From JAENVT01 sp043758005 (GTDB lineage Bacteria; Actinomycetota; Acidimicrobiia; Acidimicrobiales; Ilumatobacteraceae), in contig JAYVOI010000009.1 of the NCBI GenBank assembly GCA_043758005.1, positions 1-14,523 on the forward strand: a DNA stretch of 14,523 nucleotides, read 5' to 3'. The notes beneath the pieces are model-generated. The model made no database searches. It was given only the letters and a program-made list of their open reading frames with translations, and had not been told where the DNA came from. The translations under genes and the position numbers were made by a program. Below, piece after piece: positions 6,620-13,590 of this stretch (positions within the stretch are counted from its first letter, which is position 1; every line of letters begins with the position of its first letter).

Positions 6620-7192
6620 ATGTCGTTCACCGAAGGTCCGCTGCAAGAACGCAGCGATGTCGTCTTCCAGTCGCCGCCGGCGGCCGTCGTCGACGTTCCC
6701 GTACAGCGAGAAGTCGTTGTACCCGCAGCCCAGGTTGCGCCTGTCGCCGTCGTGAGCGGCGGGCAGGTTCGCCGGGCCTATGCATCGCGCTTCGCACCCG
6801 ATGCCGTGATCGCCTCGATCGCCGGACTGGTGATCCTGGTCGTCGGCCTGATCGCCATCATTCGCAACGGCTTCGATGGCCCCATGTCGGATCCTCATCT
6901 CGAGGTCCTCGGATTCACGCACACCACCACACTCGGCCTGATCGAGATCGCGATCGGTGCAGCACTCCTCATCAGCGGCGCGACCCGGTCGCGCAGCGGC
7001 GAGATCTTCTTCGGCAGCGTGCTGGGCATCGCCGGCTTCGTCGGCGCAGTGCAGACCAAGTCGTTCACCAAGTCGTTGGCCCTGGAGTCGTCGATGGCGT
7101 GGCTGGCCGTGCTTGCTGCCGTCGTCGTCGTGCTCGCAGCCCTGTTGCTGCCGCGCTACGCACGCAGTTCGACCATCATCGAGCAGATCTAG
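6620..7192 (+). CDS. Predicted four-helix membrane protein of unknown function
   Basis: 190 residues. A soluble N-terminal part of about 63 residues is rich in Val, Ala and Pro (PAAVVDVPVQREVVVPAAQV). Four membrane helices follow: about 64-82 (VIASIAGLVILVVGLIAII), 100-120 (TLGLIEIAIGAALLISGA), 128-146 (IFFGSVLGIAGFVGAVQT) and 155-178 (AWLAVLAAVVVVLAALLLP). I cannot name a family with confidence; small actinobacterial membrane proteins of this layout are often stress-induced. The upstream exact SigF-type promoter and the strong ribosome site suggest production under general stress, which is inference. A strong hairpin at 7225-7262 ends the unit before the convergent kinase gene. Confidence 0.85.
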   Translation: MSFTEGPLQERSDVVFQSPPAAVVDVPVQREVVVPAAQVAPVAVVSGGQVRRAYASRFAPDAVIASIAGLVILVVGLIAIIRNGFDGPMSDPHLEVLGFTHTTTLGLIEIAIGAALLISGATRSRSGEIFFGSVLGIAGFVGAVQTKSFTKSLALESSMAWLAVLAAVVVVLAALLLPRYARSSTIIEQI

Positions 7193-7224
7193 TTCCTGTC
7201 CCACGATTCCCAACGATTCCTCGA

Positions 7225-7262
7225 CGAACGAGGGCGGCCGCTTCGGTGGTCGCCCTCGTTCG
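7225..7262. terminator. Bidirectional hairpin terminator
   Basis: Perfect 12-base arms CGAACGAGGGCG (7225-7236) and CGCCCTCGTTCG (7251-7262) enclose a 14-base loop that can pair further. It sits between two convergent genes, 33 bases after one stop and 12 bases after the other. There is no T-tract, as is common for high-GC actinobacterial terminators. Confidence 0.75.
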
Positions 7263-7274
7263 CGTGGGGGAGAG

Positions 7275-7721
7275 CTAGACGGCAGGCTCGCGACGGCGAC
7301 GGCAGCGGATGCTGACAAGACCGGCATCGGTGTGGGAGATGATCTCGTCCATGAGATGACGAACGATGCCGAGCCCACGGCCTGACGCTTCGTCCGAATC
7401 GGCGACGGCCCAGGTGTCCGGATGGAGGAGGTGGCTCGGTGCATCCGAGGCACCGCCGACGACCTCGACGTCCCACCAATCGGGATCGGCGACGTCGAGC
7501 AGGATCGTCAGGTTCGAGCTGTTTCCGTGCTCGATGATGTTGGTGACCAACTCGCTGACGGCGAGGACGTAGTCGCTGATCACCTTGACGGTGGCCCCGT
7601 GGTCGCGCAACGTATCGGTGACGAATTGTCGCCCGGCGCGCGCGCTCGTCGGCACGGCCTCGAAGACGTGCTGTTCTCGGTCGACGGCGCTCCCGTTCAT
7701 GTCACCACGAGAGTCCGCCAT
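7275..7721 (-). CDS. Anti-sigma factor / serine-kinase type ATPase (RsbW-like, HATPase_c_2)
   Basis: 148 residues from ATG 7721; GTG 7727 and ATG 7700 are alternatives. The domain is a GHKL-fold ATPase of the RsbW/SpoIIAB group. The N-box SELVTNIIEHG supplies catalytic Glu57 and Mg-binding Asn61, and the last glycine box is GRGLGIVRHLMDEI (Gly114-Gly118). At the usual G1 position (VEVVGGASDAP) the Asp of the standard 'V.V.D' seems replaced by Gly, so ATP binding may be altered. Proteins of this class bind a sigma factor or phosphorylate STAS antagonists on Ser. It lies alone, divergent from the PP2C phosphatase gene, about 5 kb from the sigma operon. An exact SigF-type promoter precedes it, implying feedback control. 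I infer it as the likely kinase for the STAS protein at 13969-14295. Confidence 0.88.
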   Translation of the reverse strand: MADSRGDMNGSAVDREQHVFEAVPTSARAGRQFVTDTLRDHGATVKVISDYVLAVSELVTNIIEHGNSSNLTILLDVADPDWWDVEVVGGASDAPSHLLHPDTWAVADSDEASGRGLGIVRHLMDEIISHTDAGLVSIRCRRRREPAV

Positions 7722-7761
7722 CGCCACGGAATCGTACCCAACGCCATCTCATGGCGGCTTG

Positions 7762-7788
7762 ATACCCCGGTCTGCGGCCGTCGAAACC
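7762..7788 (-). promoter_or_regulatory. SigF/SigB-type promoter of the kinase gene
   Basis: On the minus strand, GGTTT (7788-7784) and GGGTAT (7767-7762) are separated by 16 bases, an exact match to the SigF pattern. The transcript would start near 7755, about 34 bases before ATG 7721. The -10 context CGGGGTATCAA is shared with the divergent promoter at 7820-7846. Confidence 0.72.
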
Positions 7789-7819
7789 TCGCGTGGAACG
7801 GTTCATTCGGGGCGAATTG

Positions 7820-7846
7820 GATTCGTTTCGGGTCATTTCGGGGTAT
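7820..7846 (+). promoter_or_regulatory. Probable SigF/SigB-type promoter of the phosphatase gene
   Basis: GGGTAT at 7841-7846 in the context CGGGGTATCAA matches the divergent promoter's -10. The best -35 is GATT (7820-7823) at 17 bases, fitting the looser G-N-N-T consensus of Streptomyces SigB-like factors; a GTTT at 7825-7828 is too close (12 bases). Transcription would start near 7853, about 40 bases before ATG 7893. Confidence 0.5.
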
Positions 7847-7877
7847 CAACCGGCGCACGGCTCTCGGGGTGCAACGC

Positions 7878-7887
7878 GGAGAAAGGA
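7878..7887 (+). promoter_or_regulatory. Strong ribosome binding site ahead of the 24-codon ORF
   Basis: GGAGAAAGGA lies five bases before ATG 7893. No comparable site precedes GTG 7971 or GTG 8058 of the phosphatase frame, so this is the main ribosome entry site of the transcript. Confidence 0.65.
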
Positions 7888-7892
7888 ACAAC

Positions 7893-7967
7893 ATGGCAGC
7901 GGACATCTGGACCGTTCCGCCAACGGTCGAGTCGCAGGGGTCCCTGCCCGGCGACGTCGGGAACTGA
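7893..7967 (+). CDS. 24-residue ORF in frame with, and upstream of, the PP2C phosphatase
   Basis: It starts at ATG 7893 behind a strong ribosome site and ends at TGA 7965-7967, three bases before GTG 7971. It encodes MAADIWTVPPTVESQGSLPG plus DVGN. Third positions are strongly G/C, as in a real coding sequence. The frame is identical to that of the 996-residue phosphatase, so a single UGA separates them. It could be a translated leader that couples translation to the phosphatase, or the original N-terminus of the phosphatase cut by a nonsense mutation or base error. No function of the peptide is claimed. Confidence 0.45.
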   Translation: MAADIWTVPPTVESQGSLPGDVGN

Positions 7968-7970
7968 CCT

Positions 7971-10961
7971 GTGCCTGCCGATCCAGGTCTTCGCGGGACC
8001 GTCACCCGCTCCGCTTCCCCGCAGGCGATCGCCAGAGCCTCGGCTACGGTCACGTCCGTGCCCCCGTCCCTGGAGGATGAACTGTGGCGTGATCCTGCGC
8101 ACGCCGTGTCCGGGTTGCTCCATGTCATCTCGGCGAACCTCGGCGGCGACCTGGTCGTATGGGCGACGGCCGACGCCGATTCGGGCGTGCTGACCATCGT
8201 CGACCTGGCCGACCCGATGGCCTCGACGCAGGTGCTGTCCGATCTCATCCGACACGGTTCGGCCATCTCACCGACGGCGTTGAGCTCCCAGGTGACGGAC
8301 TCCAACCAGCCAATGTTGATCCCACGGGTCGACGGAGCCGATTGTTCGTTCGACGCGCTCCCGCAGCCATGGCTGGCGCACCTCGCGGCTCACCCGATCT
8401 GTGGGCTGATCGGCGTGCCGATTCGCCTCAACGACGCTCTGACCGGGGTGCTGTTCGCTGCTCGAAGAACGACCGCAGTGCACTACACCGCCGACGACCT
8501 GCAGTTCGTGGAATCGGGCGCCTACCGCCTGGCGGGCAAAGACCCGAAGCCGGCGGTTGTCGACGACCACGGACCAGCGGCACGGGTCGCTGTTCGGTGG
8601 ATCGCCGGCCAGCGCAGGCGGTTCCGTCCTCGCGAGCTCGTGTTGGGCGCAGGAGTGCCCCCGCTGACGACCGTCCTGCTCCGGATGCTCCACGACTCTG
8701 CCAGGTATCGCCCCGGGGTGTTGCTCCTGCTCGGAGTCGTGGTGGCCGCGGTGGTCGCCGGAATGCGTGCCGCGGCGGTGTCGGGCGTGCTCAGCAGCCT
8801 CGCCCTGTGGTGGGCGTTCACGCCGACGGAGAGCTCGTGGAGCCTGGCCAGCAGCGGTGACGCGTTCGGTCTTGCGCTGTTCGTCGCCGCCGCAGTGGGG
8901 GTGATCTTGCTGGAGTACCGACTCGAGCGGATCCGCGAGTCCGAACGGCTGGAACGCCAGCTCAGCGAGACACTGCTGGCCCAGTCGTCGAGTGCCATGG
9001 CGGTGTTCGACGACCAGCTCCGCTACCAGCGCGTGAACCAGCCGATGGCGGAGATGAACGGCCTGACCGCGGCCGAGCACGTTGGATTGCGGCCCGGTGA
9101 TCTCAGCCCGATGGCTGGTCAGCTGCACGAGCACATGCTGCGTCGGGTCCGCGACAGCGGCCAGCCGATCACCGATCACGAGCTGACGATCGTCATGCCC
9201 GAGATCGGCGTGGAGCGACACTGGAAGGTGAACTACCAGCCGTTGCGCGATGGCGGCTCCGAGGTGGTCGGTATCGGTGCGGCGGTGACCGACGTGACGC
9301 TCGACATCGTGTCGCGGCGTCAGGCAGAGCGCTTGTTGCAGTTGTCGGAGTCCCTCACGACGGCATTCGACGAGCAGCAGATCGCCGAGTGCGTGTGCTC
9401 GTTCCTGGTCGACACCTTTCACGGGCGAGCGACCGTGGCGTTGCGCGACCACGATGTGCTCGTCGTCGCCGCGCTCGCCGGGTTCGGTGACGTCGATGCT
9501 GCCCAGTGGCTCGGCGCACGGATCATGATCGTCGAAGATGGCCCGATCGCCGAGGCCGCCCGCACGAACACCCCGGTCGTGCTGCAGGGGCATGGCGACT
9601 TCGCCCGGCGCTTTCCGACCGTCGAAGCTCTTCGTCGAGTCGCACGGGACCAGGCCAGTCTGTCGATGCCGCTCCGTGCCGGCCCCACGGGTTTTGCTGT
9701 TGGCGTGATGCACGTCGGCTGGGCCGCACCACGTCCGATCACCGAGGCCATGACCACGCTCGCCGGCACGGTCTCGTCGCTGGTCACACTGGCACTGGCC
9801 AGGATCACGGCCACTGACGATGCCCACGAGGTCGAGTTCCGGCACGCGCTCGACGCGATGCTCGACGACGTCGTGGTTGCCAGGGCCGTCCGGGACGACG
9901 ACGGTGAGATCGTCGACTTCGTCATCGAATTCGTCAACGGCCACGGCTCGAGCGGCGCCCGGCGTGGCAGCGACGGCCTCGTCGGGCAACTCATCTGCGA
10001 GATCCACCCCGATTGGCGTACGTCAGGGATGTTCGATCGCTTCCGCGATGTCGTCGAGAGCGGCATCCCGTACCAGGGGCACCGCGTGCAGTATGCCGAT
10101 GCGATGGTCGATGGAAACCGTCGGCAGGCATATTGGACCATCCAGGTCGCCAAGTTGGGCGACGGCTACATCTCGGCGTCGCGCGACGTGACCGACATCG
10201 TCGTGGCCGAGGAGGCAACTCGCGCCGCGGCATTGCAGGTCGAAGCCGAACGCACGGCCATCGGTCTGTTGCAGGCAGCAGCGCTGCCGACGACGCTGCC
10301 GCAACTTCCCGGCGTGCGAATAGCCGCGGTGTACGAGCCTGCCGATGCGCGCCAACCGATCGGCGGCGACTGGTACGACGTGTTCGCCCTCGACGACAAC
10401 CGCGTCGCCCTGGTGATCGCTGACGTTGCGGGCCATGGTCACCGCGCCGCCGTGTTCATGGTGCAGGTCCGCAACATCTTCCGGGCGATTGCTGCCGAGC
10501 ACGACGAGCCGAGTGATGTGTTGATCCGTGCCAACAACGTGACGACCCGCCTCAACGAGCTCGATGGGCCGTTCGTCACGTGTTGTTACGCCGTGCTCGA
10601 CATCCGCGCACGGACGCTGCAGTGGGCTCAGGCTGGTCACTTCTCCCCGTTGGTCGTGCTGGCGGACGGTACGGCGATGTACCTCGAGGAGCGGTCGGGC
10701 GCGCCGCTGGCGCTGTTCGAAGGTCAGGCCTACGAGTCGTCGTCCATCGAGGTCAGCCCTGGCGACCGGGTGTTGATGTTCACGGATGGATTGGTGGAGC
10801 GACGGCGCGAGCATCTCGACGTCGGGTTGGCCCGGTTGGCCGATCTCGCTGCGTCGCACGCGGACCTGGCGCCGGACGAGTTCGTGCGCACGATTGCAGC
10901 GTCGGTCACGCAACGATTCGACGACCTGGCGCTCGTTTGCATCGACTTCGTCGGGTACTAG
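7971..10961 (+). CDS. Multi-sensor membrane PP2C phosphatase (RsbU/SpoIIE type): GAF-DUF4118-PAS-GAF-PAS-PP2C
   Basis: 996 residues from GTG 7971; GTG 8058 is an alternative, and the real start is unclear. Domains in order: a GAF-like domain (about 45-190); a KdpD-type DUF4118 membrane region with several helices (about 243-320, ending LEYRLERIRES); PAS (about 335-455); GAF (about 460-610); PAS (about 618-750); a helical linker; and a SpoIIE/PP2C phosphatase domain (about 770-996). The metal-binding motifs are intact: GGDWYDVF (Asp800), ADVAGHGHRAA (Asp818), FTDGLVERR (Asp939) and DDLALV (Asp984-985). Family members dephosphorylate Ser-phosphorylated STAS proteins and so free the sigma factor. 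This one would integrate membrane and cytoplasmic signals. It is divergent from the kinase-type gene and shares its CTAG end with the convergent fumarase gene (four-base overlap). Confidence 0.9.
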   Translation: MPADPGLRGTVTRSASPQAIARASATVTSVPPSLEDELWRDPAHAVSGLLHVISANLGGDLVVWATADADSGVLTIVDLADPMASTQVLSDLIRHGSAISPTALSSQVTDSNQPMLIPRVDGADCSFDALPQPWLAHLAAHPICGLIGVPIRLNDALTGVLFAARRTTAVHYTADDLQFVESGAYRLAGKDPKPAVVDDHGPAARVAVRWIAGQRRRFRPRELVLGAGVPPLTTVLLRMLHDSARYRPGVLLLLGVVVAAVVAGMRAAAVSGVLSSLALWWAFTPTESSWSLASSGDAFGLALFVAAAVGVILLEYRLERIRESERLERQLSETLLAQSSSAMAVFDDQLRYQRVNQPMAEMNGLTAAEHVGLRPGDLSPMAGQLHEHMLRRVRDSGQPITDHELTIVMPEIGVERHWKVNYQPLRDGGSEVVGIGAAVTDVTLDIVSRRQAERLLQLSESLTTAFDEQQIAECVCSFLVDTFHGRATVALRDHDVLVVAALAGFGDVDAAQWLGARIMIVEDGPIAEAARTNTPVVLQGHGDFARRFPTVEALRRVARDQASLSMPLRAGPTGFAVGVMHVGWAAPRPITEAMTTLAGTVSSLVTLALARITATDDAHEVEFRHALDAMLDDVVVARAVRDDDGEIVDFVIEFVNGHGSSGARRGSDGLVGQLICEIHPDWRTSGMFDRFRDVVESGIPYQGHRVQYADAMVDGNRRQAYWTIQVAKLGDGYISASRDVTDIVVAEEATRAAALQVEAERTAIGLLQAAALPTTLPQLPGVRIAAVYEPADARQPIGGDWYDVFALDDNRVALVIADVAGHGHRAAVFMVQVRNIFRAIAAEHDEPSDVLIRANNVTTRLNELDGPFVTCCYAVLDIRARTLQWAQAGHFSPLVVLADGTAMYLEERSGAPLALFEGQAYESSSIEVSPGDRVLMFTDGLVERRREHLDVGLARLADLAASHADLAPDEFVRTIAASVTQRFDDLALVCIDFVGY

Positions 10962-12340
10962 GGACCTCCGGCCGGAGGCTCGTCACGGTCGTGCGGCCGG
11001 GTCATCGCCAACAACATCGCATCCAACGACGTGGGTGTGACAGACGGGTCGGCGGCTTCGATCAGCTCCGCCAGAGGCACGCCTTGATCCTGGGCTTGGT
11101 GCACCAGCTTCGCTGCTGCGTCGTAGCCGATTCGTGGGGCCAGCGCGGTGACGATTGCCGGCGAGCGCTCGGCGTTGTGCCTCATGCGATCCTTGTCGAC
11201 CTCGATGCCGCGGATGCAGCGGGTGTCGAGCAGCGTGGCCGCGCTCGCCAGGAGGTGGATCGACGACATGACGCTGCGTGCTGCGATCGGCATGGCCGTA
11301 TTGAGCTGCAACGTCGACATCGTGGCCGCGAACGTGATCGTGGCGTCGTTGCCGACCACCTGCGCGGCGACCTGTTGGACCATCTCGGGGATCACCGGGT
11401 TGACCTTCCCGGGCATGATCGAGCTGCCCGCCTGCAATTCCGGCAAGCGGATCTCGGCCAGTCCGCCGTTCGGTCCGGAGCCGAGCAGGCGCAGGTCACC
11501 GGCGATCTTGTGCATCGACAGGGCGACCACCTTCAACAACGCACCGGCCTCGACCAAGACGTCCTGGCCCGATTGCGCCTCGAAGTGGTTGCGGGCCTCG
11601 GTGAACGTCAGCCCGGTGCGCGTGCTGAGCCGCTGTGCCATCTGCGCCCCGAAGCCATCGGGAGCGTTGAGGCCGGTGCCGACCGCGGTGCCGCCGATGG
11701 GGAGCTCGGTCAGTCTGGGCAAGAGCGACGCGATCCGCTCGGTGGCCAGTTCGAGGCTGCGGGCCCAACCGGAGACTTCCTGCCCGAAGGTCATCGGCAC
11801 GGCGTCCATCAGGTGGGTCCTCGCCATCTTGACCGTGTCGAGGTGGCGACCCGAGAGATCGAGCAGCGATGATCGCAGTGCTTCGAGGGCCGGCAGCAGT
11901 GTTGCGGTGAGCTGCACCGTGGCGGCGATCCTGGCCGCTGCCGGAAATGTGTCGTTCGACGACTGCGACGCGTTGACGTGATCATTCGGGTGCACCGGCA
12001 CACCGAGGAGCTCTGCGGCGCGGTGGGCGATGACCTCGTTCACGTTCATGTTCGTGCTGGTCCCCGAGCCGGTCTGGAACACGTCGACCGGGAACTGGTC
12101 GGCCATCTCCCCGGCGACGATCTCGTTGGCGGCGCGCTGGATGGCCACGGCCATCGACTCGCCGATCACACCGAGGGTGCTGTTGACGGCGGCGCTCTCG
12201 GCCTTGATCATGGCCAGGGCTTGGATCATCTCGGCAGGGATCTGATCACCCGAGACAGGGAAGTTGTCGACTGCTCGCTGCGTCTGCTCGCCCCATCGGT
12301 GGGCGCCCGATCGAGCCGCTGCAGTTGCGGGAGTCACCAT
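10958..12340 (-). CDS. fumC: Class II fumarate hydratase
   Basis: 460 residues, the usual length of FumC. The enzyme interconverts fumarate and malate in the TCA cycle as a cytoplasmic tetramer. Landmarks in order: WGEQTQRAVDNF near the N-terminus; QTGSGTSTNMNVNEVIAHRA; HPNDHVNASQSSNDTFP; ARTHLMDAVPMTFGQEVSGW, in which His rather than Gln after Thr points to fumarase instead of aspartase; GGTAVGTGLNAPDGF; and the superfamily signature GSSIMPGKVNPV near residue 310, with the catalytic Ser loop. The C-terminus has the fumarase-type helical domain. ATG 12340 is preceded by GAGGAGG at good spacing. Upstream is the BON gene, 70 bases away on the same strand. Its presence inside a stress-signalling region may be incidental or may link it to the SigF-type promoter at 12799 by read-through. 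Confidence 0.93.
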   Translation of the reverse strand: MVTPATAAARSGAHRWGEQTQRAVDNFPVSGDQIPAEMIQALAMIKAESAAVNSTLGVIGESMAVAIQRAANEIVAGEMADQFPVDVFQTGSGTSTNMNVNEVIAHRAAELLGVPVHPNDHVNASQSSNDTFPAAARIAATVQLTATLLPALEALRSSLLDLSGRHLDTVKMARTHLMDAVPMTFGQEVSGWARSLELATERIASLLPRLTELPIGGTAVGTGLNAPDGFGAQMAQRLSTRTGLTFTEARNHFEAQSGQDVLVEAGALLKVVALSMHKIAGDLRLLGSGPNGGLAEIRLPELQAGSSIMPGKVNPVIPEMVQQVAAQVVGNDATITFAATMSTLQLNTAMPIAARSVMSSIHLLASAATLLDTRCIRGIEVDKDRMRHNAERSPAIVTALAPRIGYDAAAKLVHQAQDQGVPLAELIEAADPSVTPTSLDAMLLAMTRPHDRDEPPAGGP

Positions 12341-12410
12341 GGTCTTCCTCCTCGAGCGAACGACGTGACGCTATCGAGGTGGTGGTCGGTGTCGTGGTAC
12401 CGGGTCGGGT

Positions 12411-12770
12411 TCAGGTCTCGACGAGGTTCAAGGCGGTGACGTCGGCAACGCCTTTGACCCTGGTGAGCCGGCGCACATGCGCACCGGAGTTCGGCCATTC
12501 CTCGGCGCTGGTCAACAAGGTGACGACACCGTCGTTGACGGCGACATCTTTCAGGGCGGGATCCCGGCGCAGCACCGGATCGGCAGTGACTGCCATCCGC
12601 ACCTTTGCTTCGGTGATCACTTCTGACATCGGTCGTGTTCGGCGCTGAGCGACGGCGCGCCGCAAGAAGTCGGACCAACGAACCACGTCTTTTCGATTGA
12701 CCCACGCGGCCGAGGCCAACGCAGCGAGCCACAGTGGGCGAATTCGTCGGCGAACGATTCGGGGAATCAT
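12411..12770 (-). CDS. BON-domain protein with N-terminal membrane-type segment
   Basis: 119 residues. A basic N-terminus (MIPRIVRRRIRP) and a short hydrophobic stretch (LWLAALASAAWV, residues 13-24) suggest membrane association. A linker follows, then a BON (OsmY/nodulation) domain from about residue 50 to 117: ITEAKVRMAVTADPVL, then VAVNDGVVTLLTSAE and VRRLTRVKGVADVTALNLV, which are the conserved 'dG.VtL.G' and 'V.GV..V.n.l' strands. BON proteins bind envelope phospholipids and are often osmotic or general-stress induced. ATG 12770 has AAAGGA at six bases. An exact SigF-type promoter lies just upstream, with a predicted leader of roughly 20 bases. It follows the sigma factor gene on the same strand after 70 bases. 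Confidence 0.85.
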   Translation of the reverse strand: MIPRIVRRRIRPLWLAALASAAWVNRKDVVRWSDFLRRAVAQRRTRPMSEVITEAKVRMAVTADPVLRRDPALKDVAVNDGVVTLLTSAEEWPNSGAHVRRLTRVKGVADVTALNLVET

Positions 12771-12798
12771 GAGCGTCCTTTCATGGAGTCACCTCGTT

Positions 12799-12824
12799 GT
12801 ACCCAGGAGGCCCGGCGCCCAAAC
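12799..12824 (-). promoter_or_regulatory. SigF/SigB-type promoter of the BON gene
   Basis: On the minus strand, GTTT (12824-12821) and GGGTAC (12804-12799) are separated by 16 bases, an exact SigF-type match with the same spacer as the other two strong sites. It lies between the sigma factor gene and the BON gene, so the BON gene can be transcribed independently of the sigma operon. Confidence 0.7.
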
Positions 12825-12840
12825 GCAGCGATCAGCGGAC

Positions 12841-13590
12841 TCAGCTGGCGTCGGGCGGATCATCCTGCATGAGACCGCGCAACTCGGCCAGGCTGGAGGC
12901 GATCAGCCGTCCGACGTGAACCTGACTGGTGCCGATCCGTTCGGCGATCTGCGCCTGACTGAGCTCATCGAAGAACCGAAGGAACAAGATCTGTCGCTGG
13001 CGCGGACGCAGACGATCGAGCAGGCCGGCGATGACTTCGCGATTCAGCACTGCCTCGAAGTTGGCCTCGACGGCCGGGGTCGACTTGCCGGATTGATCGA
13101 GGGGCCGCGCCCGATATGCGTTGTTGGCCTCCAACGCCTCGATCACTGCTTCCTCGGAGGCTTTCATGCGCTCGGCGATCTCGGAGATCCGCGGCGATCG
13201 GTGCAGTTCCTTCGACAGCGCCTCGGTGGCCGCGTTGACCGCCGGCCGCAGGTCTTTGGCACGGCGCGACACATGGATCCCCCACGTGTGATCGCGGAAG
13301 TACCGCCGCAGCTCGCCCATGATGGTCGGCGTCGCGTAGGCCCCGAACGGCACACCATGGTCGGGATCGAACCGCTCGATGGCGTTGAGCAGGCCGATGC
13401 GCGCCACCTGCACCAGATCGTCGAACGGCTCGCCACGGTCGGCGAATCGGCGCGCACCACGCGTGGCCAGCCACAGCGTGTGATCGGCGATCTCGTCGCG
13501 CAGCCCGGGATCGTGGGTGACCGAATAGCGGTCGAAGGACTCCAGCAGCCATGTCTCGTCGTGCTCCGACTGGCTGGGCATTGCCGTCAC
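12841..13590 (-). CDS. SigB/SigF/SigG-family RNA polymerase sigma factor
   Basis: 249 residues, typical of group 3 sigma factors. Region 2 (about residues 30-102) includes FDDLVQVARIGLLNAIERFDP and FGAYATPTIMGELRRYFRD, the SigB/F/G hallmark that binds core enzyme and melts the -10. Region 3 covers about 105-165 (VSRRAKDLRPAVNAATEALS, SPRISEIAERMKASEEAVIEAL). Region 4 covers about 188-240 (LRPRQRQILFLRFFDELSQA, then IAERIGTSQVHVGRLIASSL), the helix-turn-helix for the -35. GTG 13590 overlaps the upstream stop by four bases (GTGA), implying translational coupling; ATG 13581 is the alternative. It is the last gene of a STAS / anti-sigma / sigma operon and the likely reader of the GTTT-N16-GGGTAY promoters here. 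Confidence 0.93.
   Translation of the reverse strand: MTAMPSQSEHDETWLLESFDRYSVTHDPGLRDEIADHTLWLATRGARRFADRGEPFDDLVQVARIGLLNAIERFDPDHGVPFGAYATPTIMGELRRYFRDHTWGIHVSRRAKDLRPAVNAATEALSKELHRSPRISEIAERMKASEEAVIEALEANNAYRARPLDQSGKSTPAVEANFEAVLNREVIAGLLDRLRPRQRQILFLRFFDELSQAQIAERIGTSQVHVGRLIASSLAELRGLMQDDPPDAS

Noticed and set aside
7734..7739. GGGTAC on the minus strand just before the kinase gene as a second SigF -10
   Set aside because: No G-T-T-T or G-N-N-T element lies at 15-17 bases upstream; the GGGTAT a little further up has a perfect -35.
8268..10007. 579-residue minus-strand open frame
   Set aside because: It is antisense to the phosphatase gene, whose GAF, PAS and PP2C motifs are clear. 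The antisense protein shows no domain and has typical high-GC shadow composition.
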